Positions 34,247 through 41,845 of a DNA stretch of 64,000 nucleotides are shown here, one piece after another. A program made the position numbers and the translations under genes. How positions within the stretch are numbered: position 1 is the first letter of the stretch; every line of letters starts with the position of its first letter. Source of the stretch: Candidatus Enterococcus murrayae. GTDB lineage: Bacteria; Bacillota; Bacilli; Lactobacillales; Enterococcaceae. The DNA is taken from contig NZ_JAFLVR010000010.1 of assembly GCF_017315985.1 (NCBI RefSeq), positions 1 through 64,000 on the forward strand, read 5' to 3'. The notes under the pieces were generated by a model. The model saw only the letters and a program-made list of their open reading frames with translations. It was not told where the DNA came from and searched no databases.

Positions 34247-35104
34247 CTAGAGAAATTGTTCAATTGCCTTCCCAACACCATCTGCATCATTTGTATCTGT
34301 AATATATTTTGCTTGTTTTTTTACTTCATCAATTGCATTGCCCATCGCGATCGTAAAACCGAATGAATCGTTCAGCATGCCCAAATCATTATAGCTGTCG
34401 CCAATCGTCATGATCTCGTTCAGATATATTCCTCGGCTATTCGCATAATGCTTGATGGCTTCCCCTTTATCAGCTAATGGATTCGTAATTTCCAAATTGA
34501 TTGAGAAAGAGCCTGTTGCATTGACCGGATATTTTTTTGGTAAATGCGTTCGCAGCTCTGCGATTTTTTCGGTATTATTTGAAAAGCTGATGATTTTCCC
34601 AACCTCGTAATCGTTTTCAAAAATCTGATGGACCGAGTTGATGGGATTGATCGCTTGGTAAAGGAAATGATTCTCCGCCTCTTGATAAGCGGCTTCTAAT
34701 GATATTTCAGGGTGAAAATTATTGATTTTCGTTGCCACTGCCCATTTGCAGGTCTCTTTATCACTTGGGGAAAAGGTCCCGCCAGTTGTATAAACTTCTA
34801 CATACATATCCAACTGCTGCAGCTCTGCGACAACTTGTTCTACTAACACTTGCTCAAGATAAAGACTTTGTATAATCTCTCCTTGAGCATTGCGTAGTTC
34901 ACTGCCGTTCATCACCAAATAATTGCATTCAATCCCTGCGGAGACTACTTGGGGATAGGCATCATCATAACTTCTTCCCGTCGTGATGATGAACTCCACC
35001 CCTTTGTCCTGGGCTTTCTTGATGGCGTTTACATTATTTCGTGAGATATCGTGGTTATTACTAACTAACGTACCGTCCATGTCAGATGCGATCAGCTTTA
35101 TCAT
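34247..35104 (-). CDS. HAD-superfamily Cof-type sugar phosphatase
   Basis: 285-residue Cof/YidA-type hydrolase. Motif I is SDMDGTL with the nucleophile Asp8 and acid Asp10, motif II is TTGRSYDDA, and motif IV is GDSYNDLGML; a large C2 cap domain lies between. It dephosphorylates sugar phosphates. Placed between the PTS IIC gene and the first deglycosidase pair, it could remove the 6-phosphate added by the PTS before oxidation and deglycosylation. Confidence 0.87.
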   Translation of the reverse strand: MIKLIASDMDGTLVSNNHDISRNNVNAIKKAQDKGVEFIITTGRSYDDAYPQVVSAGIECNYLVMNGSELRNAQGEIIQSLYLEQVLVEQVVAELQQLDMYVEVYTTGGTFSPSDKETCKWAVATKINNFHPEISLEAAYQEAENHFLYQAINPINSVHQIFENDYEVGKIISFSNNTEKIAELRTHLPKKYPVNATGSFSINLEITNPLADKGEAIKHYANSRGIYLNEIMTIGDSYNDLGMLNDSFGFTIAMGNAIDEVKKQAKYITDTNDADGVGKAIEQFL

Positions 35105-35115
35105 CTCATCACCTG

Positions 35116-36093
35116 CTAACCGATTACGTTCTCTAATAGCGCTTGATGGCGGCGGACTTGTTCAATACTATCCACTTCCATGTAATCCTGAATATGACGA
35201 TTTCCTTCATATTCGCTACAGATATAGCCCTCGTAGCCGGCGTCCTTCAACGTTGTGATCACATCATGATAAGGAATACTGGTTTCCTGCAGCTCATTTG
35301 TGATATCGTAAAATTTCCCGTGAATATGAGCGATATAAGGCATATTTTCCACTAAGATTTTAGGATCCGTATAAACAAAGTGACGGCAAAACTCTGCAAA
35401 AGCTTTATCTGCTTCAGTCGCATCCGCCATTTTCGCGACCTTTTCGAAGGTCTCATCGCGATTTAGGCCATTTTCATAATTATCGCTAACTAACTTGATA
35501 ATTTCTGGCGTCCCGCCTTTTCGAATGTAACTATCTTGAAAAATCGACCCGATTCGTTTTGTGAAGATTCCGAAATCCGGCATAATGGCAAACCATTTCG
35601 TACCGCTTTCCTTAATGAAATCAAGCCGCTCTTCAAACCAAGGTGTACCAAAAGTAAATGGTGCGTGGACCTCCAAGGCAATCTTGACATTCATCTCCTC
35701 CGCATAAGGCAAGCTTTGCTTAACCACTTCAAGCGGTGTGGAAACCAAGGTTCTCAAAATTTTGCAGCCTAAGCGATTCGCGATTTTTAAGTCTCTCTTC
35801 ATCATGTCAACATTTTCTGAAGTAGTCAACATACGGTTAGCAAATAACTTGTTGTCTAAAAAAGCATCGTAGGCAACTGGTTCAACTTGGTATTTCTCCA
35901 TCCATTCATGCCATTGCTTCACAAAATCATCCGAGATATTCGGGAAGGTCGGAAGCATTTGTTCTGGTAAAAATTCGATTCCCTTAGCACCCGATTTGGC
36001 CGCTTCACGAATACAATCCTCTAACGTCATTTTTCCTGTATAAAACTCATCTTGGTAACTGTAAAGCGAGACACCGCGTTTAATCTTACTCAT
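35116..36093 (-). CDS. C-glycoside deglycosidase alpha-like subunit 1 (TIM barrel)
   Basis: 325-residue TIM barrel of the sugar isomerase/epimerase superfamily. Predicted metal and catalytic residues are Glu141 and His143 (LEVHAP), Asp173 (MPDFGIF), His258 (HIHGKF) and Glu294 (CSEYEGN). They coincide with those of the second copy at 39279-40268. In characterised systems (DfgA/CarC/DgpC type) this subunit pairs with a small beta subunit to cleave the C-C bond of 3-keto C-glycosides. The partner gene lies 37 bases upstream. GGAG precedes the start. Family assignment by partner and motif; substrate unproven. Confidence 0.82.
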   Translation of the reverse strand: MSKIKRGVSLYSYQDEFYTGKMTLEDCIREAAKSGAKGIEFLPEQMLPTFPNISDDFVKQWHEWMEKYQVEPVAYDAFLDNKLFANRMLTTSENVDMMKRDLKIANRLGCKILRTLVSTPLEVVKQSLPYAEEMNVKIALEVHAPFTFGTPWFEERLDFIKESGTKWFAIMPDFGIFTKRIGSIFQDSYIRKGGTPEIIKLVSDNYENGLNRDETFEKVAKMADATEADKAFAEFCRHFVYTDPKILVENMPYIAHIHGKFYDITNELQETSIPYHDVITTLKDAGYEGYICSEYEGNRHIQDYMEVDSIEQVRRHQALLENVIG

Positions 36094-36130
36094 TACTTCA
36101 TCTCCTCATTCATACTGTGGTATTGATTTT

Positions 36131-36523
36131 TTATGCCTCTAGCACTAATACTTTTTCATCATCGCCGACATTGTTAAACGGCAGATACGATATTCGCAAG
36201 CTGACAAAAGCGCGCACTTTGTGTTCTCCTTCGGCTAAGCCGCCTGGTTTTTTCACAAATACCGTGATCGTTTCGACCATTTCCCAACGATGATTGATCA
36301 CTGTCGGCAGCTCCGCAAAAGTAAAGGTTTCTCCTTTTACCGTGATCAGCATTTCTTCATTGTCGACCTTTTCACCGTCCACAGTCAGATCAATGACCTC
36401 CACACAGCTCATAGGTAAACCGCGATAATAGGGAATTCGTAATTGAACCTCATAACCGATTACCTGATTGTTCTCTCTCACATTGTGAAACCCTTCTGGA
36501 TTCACTAAGTATTTCTCAAACAT
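36131..36523 (-). CDS. C-glycoside deglycosidase beta-like subunit 1 (DUF6379)
   Basis: 130-residue beta-rich protein. Its core pattern (PYYRGLPMSCVEVIDLTVDGE, cut here to key residues YYRG, VIDL, DGE, then VKKPGGLAEGEHKV and LRISYLPF) aligns with the second copy at 40270-40701. This family is the small subunit of C-glycoside deglycosidases, which contributes to the active-site wall and oligomer. Adjacent to its alpha subunit gene. A 209-base gap with two hairpins separates it from the upstream dehydrogenase gene. Confidence 0.82.
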   Translation of the reverse strand: MFEKYLVNPEGFHNVRENNQVIGYEVQLRIPYYRGLPMSCVEVIDLTVDGEKVDNEEMLITVKGETFTFAELPTVINHRWEMVETITVFVKKPGGLAEGEHKVRAFVSLRISYLPFNNVGDDEKVLVLEA

Positions 36524-36555
36524 TAGAAAGCCTCCTTATTCGTGTTTTAATGTAC

Positions 36556-36724
36556 TAATTTTTCCTTGGAAAAATTAAGGGGATTCGAATGCCGTATATC
36601 ATTCAACTAAAGCGTTTGAGCTAAGGTTTAGACAAACTCACTAGCTGCTTTTCTGGCCTAGCAGCCTGCGAAAAGTTGAACTGACATCCTTATTCCCTCC
36701 TTCACCCTGTTGATGAAGGAGGGG
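36556..36724 (-). other. Intercistronic region with two perfect hairpins
   Basis: TAATTTTTCC-TT-GGAAAAATTA at 36556-36577 and CCCTCCTTCA paired with TGAAGGAGGG at 36696-36724. Neither has a good minus-strand T-run after it. This is the only large gap in the operon and may hold an internal promoter, or an RNA processing or stability point dividing the two halves. Confidence 0.5.
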
Positions 36725-36732
36725 GGTAATTT

Positions 36733-37836
36733 TTAAAGTTTTACTTCATTGCCTGTTTCGGCTGCTTTATAGATTGCATCCAATACTTGTGTTACTTTAA
36801 ATGCTTGTTCTGGTTTTACTAATGGTTCTGTATCATTGATCACAGCTTCCAACCATTGTTTTGCTTCAAGCTTTTCAGGATCAGAGTCGCCGCCTTCAAA
36901 GAACGCGATGTTGCCTGATGCGCTTAGGTTCTCTTCTGTTAAGAGTCCATTTTTAGAACGGTTGTATGTCAACTGATTCACTGGATAGCTCATGCCAGCG
37001 TCAATCTGTGCTCCGGCTTTTGTTCCGCATAAAGTAGTAGCCGCTTCTTTTGATTCCAACACATTTAGTGCCCATGAAGCTTCCAAGAAAATCGTTGATC
37101 CATCCTTCATTTTGATAAAACCAAAAGCGGAATCTTCGACTTCATAGCTATCTGTATCCCACGGTCCAAATAGATTTCCTTCTTCTGCCCCAGGAAGATT
37201 TCCTAATTTATTGAAGACTGATCCGGTTACAGATTCGACTTCATAGTTATCCATCATCCATAAAGTAATATCTAATGCGTGCGTTCCGATATCGATCAAT
37301 GGGCCGCCGCCTTGTTGGGATTTATCAGGGAAAACACCCCAAGTTGGTACCGCTTTCCGGCGAATGGCATGAGCTTTAGCAAAATAAATTTCACCCAGAT
37401 CGCCATTTTCACAAGATTGATGTAAAGCAGTGACTTCTTTTCTAAACCGGTTTTGATAGCCGATCGTAAATTTCTTACCCGATTTTTTCCAGGCATCCAT
37501 CATCAATTTGGCTGCTTCTGGTGTATGAGCCATCGGTTTTTCACATAGGACATGCTTGCCTGCTTCAAATGCCGCCACAGTGATTGGGCTATGACTCACA
37601 TTTGGCGTACAGACATGGACAACATCGATGGTTTTATCCTTTAATAGTTCATGATAATCTTCATAATATTTCGCATCTTCCGTACCGAATTTTTCTGCCG
37701 CTTCTTTCGCACGCTCAACCTGATTGTCGCAAAATGCTACCATTTCACATTTATCCGCTTGGCTGGTTAATGCTGGAAAATGTTTATTATTTGCGATCCC
37801 TCCGCAGCCGATAATTCCGATTCTTACTTTTTTCAT
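36733..37836 (-). CDS. Gfo/Idh/MocA-family dehydrogenase 1
   Basis: 367-residue NAD(P)-dependent oxidoreductase. Rossmann motif IGIIGCGGIANNKH at residues 5-18, the EKPMAHTPEAAKLM block with the conserved EKP lysine, and the GGGPLIDIGTHALDI catalytic region. Start at 37836 is supported by GGAAG six bases upstream; the open frame to 37878 would overlap the preceding gene. In known C-glycoside systems (DgpA type) such an enzyme oxidises the sugar 3-OH to the ketone needed for cleavage. A paralogue follows immediately upstream. Confidence 0.87.
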   Translation of the reverse strand: MKKVRIGIIGCGGIANNKHFPALTSQADKCEMVAFCDNQVERAKEAAEKFGTEDAKYYEDYHELLKDKTIDVVHVCTPNVSHSPITVAAFEAGKHVLCEKPMAHTPEAAKLMMDAWKKSGKKFTIGYQNRFRKEVTALHQSCENGDLGEIYFAKAHAIRRKAVPTWGVFPDKSQQGGGPLIDIGTHALDITLWMMDNYEVESVTGSVFNKLGNLPGAEEGNLFGPWDTDSYEVEDSAFGFIKMKDGSTIFLEASWALNVLESKEAATTLCGTKAGAQIDAGMSYPVNQLTYNRSKNGLLTEENLSASGNIAFFEGGDSDPEKLEAKQWLEAVINDTEPLVKPEQAFKVTQVLDAIYKAAETGNEVKL

Positions 37837-37870
37837 GTTGTTCTTCCTTCCTCTTCTATCCATAATTTTT

Positions 37871-38941
37871 CTATTCAAAATGAATGCTCTGATGATATTT
37901 CGCAGAGATTCGAATCGCTTCTACTACCTGCATTAAGCGTAAAATTTGGTCCGACTGGATCGTCAGCTCTTCAGTGCCTTGAGTATGGGCATAGTAATTA
38001 TCGAAGAACATCCGATGTGAGACTTCTACTTTTGGCAGCTCTTCCGTCAGGATTCTTCCCTCTGGTGCTGGTCCGAAGCTTCTGGTTGGCCCGGCATGGG
38101 TCATGGTGATTTTTCCGGGAACATTGCCTAATAATTCTGAAGTGCGAGTGATTTCACCTTTAGGATTGAAGCCGTCGATCTTGGCACTGCCTTTGTCACC
38201 GCCAACAAACCAATGGCGCTCGAACCAATTTTCAGAGCTGTTCAGGAAATAGGTTCCTAGCTCGATTTGCGCATTCACTCCGTTGTCAAAATAGAGCTGA
38301 ATATTGAAATAATCATCGACATTTTCATTGATGACATTGCGAACATCTGCATAGACTGTTTGCAGTTTCGCTGGAATCATCCATAATATCTGGTCGATCA
38401 GATGAACCCCCCAGTCATACAGCATCCCGCCGCCTAATTCAGGATAAATGTGCCAATCATGCATATTGCCGTTGAAGCCATAAAGAGAACTTTTGACTGT
38501 ATACACATTTCCTAATAATTTCTGATCATAGACCTCTTTAGCTACACGATAGTCATGATCCCAGCGGCGTTGATGATGAACGGTAAAACGAACCTTCTCC
38601 TCTTTCGTCACTGCCATCATTTCTTTTACTTCTTCCGAGTTCATCGCCAACGGTTTTTCGCAAATAATATCCTTCTTAGCTTTGGCTGCTTTGACCACCA
38701 TTTCTAAATGCAGTAAATTCGGTACCGCGATGATTACGGTGTCAACTGTCTCATCGGCCAATAGATCATTCGCAGATACGTAGGTTTTTACGCCTGTTGG
38801 CGCATATTCAAACTGCGACTCATTTGTGTCACAGACTGCTTTTAAATGGGCATAATCTAAGCCTTTGATTGTTTCAGCATGGGTCTGTCCCATAAAGCCG
38901 AAACCGATAATGCCAAAATTCAACTGTTTCGCCATCTTCAT
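37871..38941 (-). CDS. Gfo/Idh/MocA-family dehydrogenase 2
   Basis: 356-residue oxidoreductase with GIIGFGFMGQTHAETIKG (residues 9-26), CEKPLAMNSEEVKEMM and LGGGMLYDWGVHLIDQILW. It is clearly a distant paralogue of the enzyme at 36733-37836. The start overlaps the SnoaL-like gene stop by four bases (ATGA); GAGGAG lies close, and a second in-frame ATG two codons on is equally possible. It could oxidise a different glycoside class or reverse the first step on the freed sugar. Confidence 0.86.
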   Translation of the reverse strand: MKMAKQLNFGIIGFGFMGQTHAETIKGLDYAHLKAVCDTNESQFEYAPTGVKTYVSANDLLADETVDTVIIAVPNLLHLEMVVKAAKAKKDIICEKPLAMNSEEVKEMMAVTKEEKVRFTVHHQRRWDHDYRVAKEVYDQKLLGNVYTVKSSLYGFNGNMHDWHIYPELGGGMLYDWGVHLIDQILWMIPAKLQTVYADVRNVINENVDDYFNIQLYFDNGVNAQIELGTYFLNSSENWFERHWFVGGDKGSAKIDGFNPKGEITRTSELLGNVPGKITMTHAGPTRSFGPAPEGRILTEELPKVEVSHRMFFDNYYAHTQGTEELTIQSDQILRLMQVVEAIRISAKYHQSIHFE

Positions 38942-39282
38942 TTTCTCCTCTTCTTATCAAAATAATCCCAATGCTCAACGAATTGATTGTCGGAAATTCG
39001 GTACAAATCAACTACATGGGCTTTAGTATTTTGCTGCTCATCAACACTTCTAAGGAATACTGCCGCGAAATCCTGATCCAGCACGATGCGATCTACCTCC
39101 AAATGAAAGTACTCCTCCGAATCAAACTTGGCTTGAAAAGCTGCGACTAGTCCTGCTCTGCCTTGTCCTACACCCGGGTTGTGCTGCTGATAATCTTCTG
39201 CGATTAAATCCTCTGCCGCAGAAAGCTGCTGCTGGTTGAAAAATGCTTCATAAAATGCGGCGATTGCTTGTTTTGTGATCAT
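38938..39282 (-). CDS. SnoaL/NTF2-like protein
   Basis: 114-residue NTF2-fold protein with the SnoaL pattern (FYEAFFNQQQLSAAEDLIAEDYQQHNPGV cut to key parts: AFFNQ, YQQHNPG, then VDLYRISDNQFVEHWDYFD). Family members catalyse polyketide cyclisation, hydrolysis or act as binding proteins. Overlaps both neighbours by four bases, so its translation is coupled to alpha subunit 2 and dehydrogenase 2. It may process the unsaturated keto sugar or the aglycone. Function unknown. Confidence 0.78.
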   Translation of the reverse strand: MITKQAIAAFYEAFFNQQQLSAAEDLIAEDYQQHNPGVGQGRAGLVAAFQAKFDSEEYFHLEVDRIVLDQDFAAVFLRSVDEQQNTKAHVVDLYRISDNQFVEHWDYFDKKRRK

Positions 39283-40268
39283 CCTGTCACTTCCAGCAAG
39301 CCTTTTGCCATTGAAAGCTGGCGCTTCGTAAATTCCGTTCCGCCACAGTAAAGCTCGTCTTCATACTCACAAATCAAGTAGCCGTCAAAAGCAGAAGCCT
39401 TTACGACCTCGAGAATTTCAGGATAAGGGATACTCGGTTCGACTAAATCCTCACCTAAATAATGGAATTTTCCGTGCAGCTCAAAGCTGTATGGCAGTAT
39501 TTCCTTTAATTCCTCCAGCATTCTTGGCAGCTCATCCTTGGGTTTGAATTGGACGAAACCGTACATTCCTTGCAGGGCAGCATTGATGGCTGGGTGTGCG
39601 CCGCTTCCCATCAGCTTTTCTCTGGCTTCTTCTAAAGGAATTCCTTGATAACGCATATCCGCGGCCATTTGCAGATGCTCCTCCGCTACTCCCGCTTCCA
39701 AAGCCTTGAGCCAGTGGGCTTTATTCGGTGCGATTGCGAAACAACCAAAATCGGGTACAAAGCCTAAATGCTTTGAGTTGGTTCGTTTAATTACTTCTAA
39801 ATAGCGCCGCATTAATGGAGAAAGCGGTGATTCTGGATTATGGATCTCGATTCCCACTCGAATGTCATAAAGCTCCGCATACGGTGCTAACCGTTCAAAA
39901 GCTTCTGGCGATAGCATGTATTGCGAACGCATCACCTTACAGCCAAGCTTATGAGCCGCCTTCAAATCAATGATCGTATCCGCCAGCATCTCATCGTCAG
40001 TCAAATTCCGATCATGCAGCATGCCCTTATCGTTGTTGGCACCATAGCCGACTGGACCGATTCCATATTTGGCCTTCAGCTTTTGAACCAAGCCTAAAAA
40101 CTCATCACTAACATTTGGATAACTCGGCAGCATTTGTGTACCGACAATCTCATAGCCGGCAGCTCCAGCTAAAGCCGCCTGTTTGACACACTCTTCAAAA
40201 TCGTAGGCATATCTAGCATATTCCGTTCCATAACAAAATAATGTCGCCCCTAATTTAATCGTACTCAT
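39279..40268 (-). CDS. C-glycoside deglycosidase alpha-like subunit 2 (TIM barrel)
   Basis: 329-residue TIM barrel paralogous to the protein at 35116-36093. Predicted ligands fall at the same positions: Glu141/His143 (IEIHNP), Asp173 (VPDFGCF), His265 (ELHGKF) and Glu301 (CEYEDE). Sequence around them differs enough to expect another substrate or partner. The gene starts one base after the stop of its beta subunit gene. Together they make a second complete alpha/beta pair in the same operon. Confidence 0.82.
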   Translation of the reverse strand: MSTIKLGATLFCYGTEYARYAYDFEECVKQAALAGAAGYEIVGTQMLPSYPNVSDEFLGLVQKLKAKYGIGPVGYGANNDKGMLHDRNLTDDEMLADTIIDLKAAHKLGCKVMRSQYMLSPEAFERLAPYAELYDIRVGIEIHNPESPLSPLMRRYLEVIKRTNSKHLGFVPDFGCFAIAPNKAHWLKALEAGVAEEHLQMAADMRYQGIPLEEAREKLMGSGAHPAINAALQGMYGFVQFKPKDELPRMLEELKEILPYSFELHGKFHYLGEDLVEPSIPYPEILEVVKASAFDGYLICEYEDELYCGGTEFTKRQLSMAKGLLEVTG

Positions 40269-40269
40269 C

Positions 40270-40701
40270 TCATTCTCCCTCTAGCAAAACGCTGACTTTC
40301 TCGCCTGAATCAAGCGGCATGAAATGATGCTCAGGACCAATTTGCATGTAAGGAATCCGCAGCATCAATTTCAACTCGATCTCATGCTCGCCAGTTAGTC
40401 CCCCAGCCTTCAACACACGGATCTTCGCTAAATCAACCTGACTCCAAAATTCAGTCACGGCGTATTTTAATTTATAAAGCGGCAATTCTTTTCCTCTTAG
40501 CTCAAAGGTCACTGCCTCATCCGGCATTTTCTCCCCATCAACATAAACCTCGATCAAATCAATATCAGACAAATAATGTCCCCGATAGTAGGCCAATTGG
40601 ACATCAAACGAAAATCCGTTACGACTTCCATTAATATAGAGGCCTTTGAAGAAATCCTTCTTGATGATCTGCTCATTTAGCTTCATTCTCATAGCAAACA
40701 T
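40270..40701 (-). CDS. C-glycoside deglycosidase beta-like subunit 2 (DUF6379)
   Basis: 143-residue protein with the family core (YYRGHYLSDIDLIEVYVDGE in short: YYRG, LIEV, DGE, then LKAGGLTGEHEIELKLMLRIPYM). The N-terminus (MFAMRMKLNEQIIKKDFFKG) is longer than in copy 1, as is the C-terminal segment (GPEHHFMPLDSGEKVSVLLE). GGAGG seven bases from the ATG. Paired with the alpha gene downstream. Confidence 0.82.
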   Translation of the reverse strand: MFAMRMKLNEQIIKKDFFKGLYINGSRNGFSFDVQLAYYRGHYLSDIDLIEVYVDGEKMPDEAVTFELRGKELPLYKLKYAVTEFWSQVDLAKIRVLKAGGLTGEHEIELKLMLRIPYMQIGPEHHFMPLDSGEKVSVLLEGE

Positions 40702-40719
40702 GTTTTGTCCTCCATTTTC

Positions 40720-41634
40720 CTAAATCACAAAATTCCGTAAATACTTGGTACTCAATGTCACAGACTTTTTAACATCGTCATAATTTTTCTCAAATGCCTT
40801 ATCCTCTACTTCGATACAGCTGAAGCCGTCAAATCCGATGTCTGTCAGTGCCGAAACATATTTGCCCCAATCGACATCACCTAAGCCGGGAAGCTTGGGG
40901 CTCATGTATGCCAAAGGTGCCGCCATAACGCCAACATCTTTTAGTTTTTCAGGATAAAGCTTGATGTCCTTATAATGAACATGGAAAATCTTGTCCTTAA
41001 ATTCATACAAAGGCGCAAGATAATCGATCTGTTGCCAAACAAAATGCGAAGGATCGTAATTCAAGCCAAGTGCGTCACTGTCTAGACGTGAAAAGATTTC
41101 CCGCCAAAGCGCTGGTGTCGTCATCAGGTTTTGACCTCCCGGCCATTCATCCTCAGTAAAGAGCATTGGACAGTTTTCTATTCCGATCCTTACACCCGCA
41201 GCTTCGGCATGATTTAGGATCGGCTTCCATACCTTTTCCATCTCAGCCAGATTCTCCGATACAGACTTCGTTTGCATCCGACCGATAAAAGTTGTGACTA
41301 AGTTGACCTTCAATAGCTTAGCCGCATCAATTAGATGATACAGATGATCGATCGCCGCCTGCCTTTTTTGCAGATCCTCATCCAGCGGATTAGGATAATA
41401 AGCCAGCGCCGAAATTTCTACATTTTTCTTCGCAGCATAGGATAAAATTTCTTCCGCCTTTTCTTCCGTAAGATGGGCAACATCAATATGGGACACACCC
41501 GCATATCTTCTAGTTGCTTTCTCATTGGGCCAACAAGCAACTTCTACACAATCCAAACCATTGCTTGCTACAATGTCGATCATCTCTTGATAATTGCTTT
41601 GATCAAAAATGGCACTTACAATTCCTAATTTCAT
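40720..41634 (-). CDS. TIM-barrel sugar isomerase/epimerase (3-keto-sugar type candidate)
   Basis: 304-residue barrel, first gene of the operon. Metal ligands are likely Glu in IGIENCPM, Asp and His in NYDPSHFVW, His in FHVHYKDIK and Glu in SCIEVEDKA. It is a different branch from the two alpha subunits (no beta partner, different loops). Enzymes of this branch found with Gfo/Idh dehydrogenases include YcjR-type 3-keto-glucoside epimerases. Probable role: isomerise or epimerise a 3-keto sugar intermediate. Confidence 0.8.
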   Translation of the reverse strand: MKLGIVSAIFDQSNYQEMIDIVASNGLDCVEVACWPNEKATRRYAGVSHIDVAHLTEEKAEEILSYAAKKNVEISALAYYPNPLDEDLQKRQAAIDHLYHLIDAAKLLKVNLVTTFIGRMQTKSVSENLAEMEKVWKPILNHAEAAGVRIGIENCPMLFTEDEWPGGQNLMTTPALWREIFSRLDSDALGLNYDPSHFVWQQIDYLAPLYEFKDKIFHVHYKDIKLYPEKLKDVGVMAAPLAYMSPKLPGLGDVDWGKYVSALTDIGFDGFSCIEVEDKAFEKNYDDVKKSVTLSTKYLRNFVI

Positions 41635-41710
41635 GATTTTCCTCCTATACTCAACACAGCTATCATTTCGAGAAAAGCGGAACTGACAACTGTTTCTTTT
41701 CTATACCCGA

Positions 41711-41739
41711 AGTATAAAACGCTTTCTTAAATTAAAAAT
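41711..41739 (-). promoter_or_regulatory. Likely activator-dependent promoter of the C-glycoside-type operon, with a cre-like site
   Basis: A good minus-strand -10 TATACT (41711-41716) lacks a recognisable -35, and AGAAAGCGTTTTAT (41714-41727) partly matches the catabolite-response consensus inside the spacer. This suits activation by the adjacent AraC-type regulator and repression by CcpA. Confidence 0.5.
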
Positions 41740-41790
41740 TCATATTATTGTTTTTTGTGTTAGCTATTTTTTGCCTTTCTCATTCGCCAA

Positions 41791-41832
41791 ATAAAAAAAG
41801 ACAAAAATGATCTGCTCATTTTTGTCTTTCGC
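41791..41832 (-). terminator. Terminator of the AraC regulator gene
   Basis: AAAGACAAAAATGA pairs with TCATTTTTGTCTTT (14-base perfect stem), followed on the minus strand by TTTTTTT. Confidence 0.9.
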
Positions 41833-41845
41833 TATTTAAGAGAAC

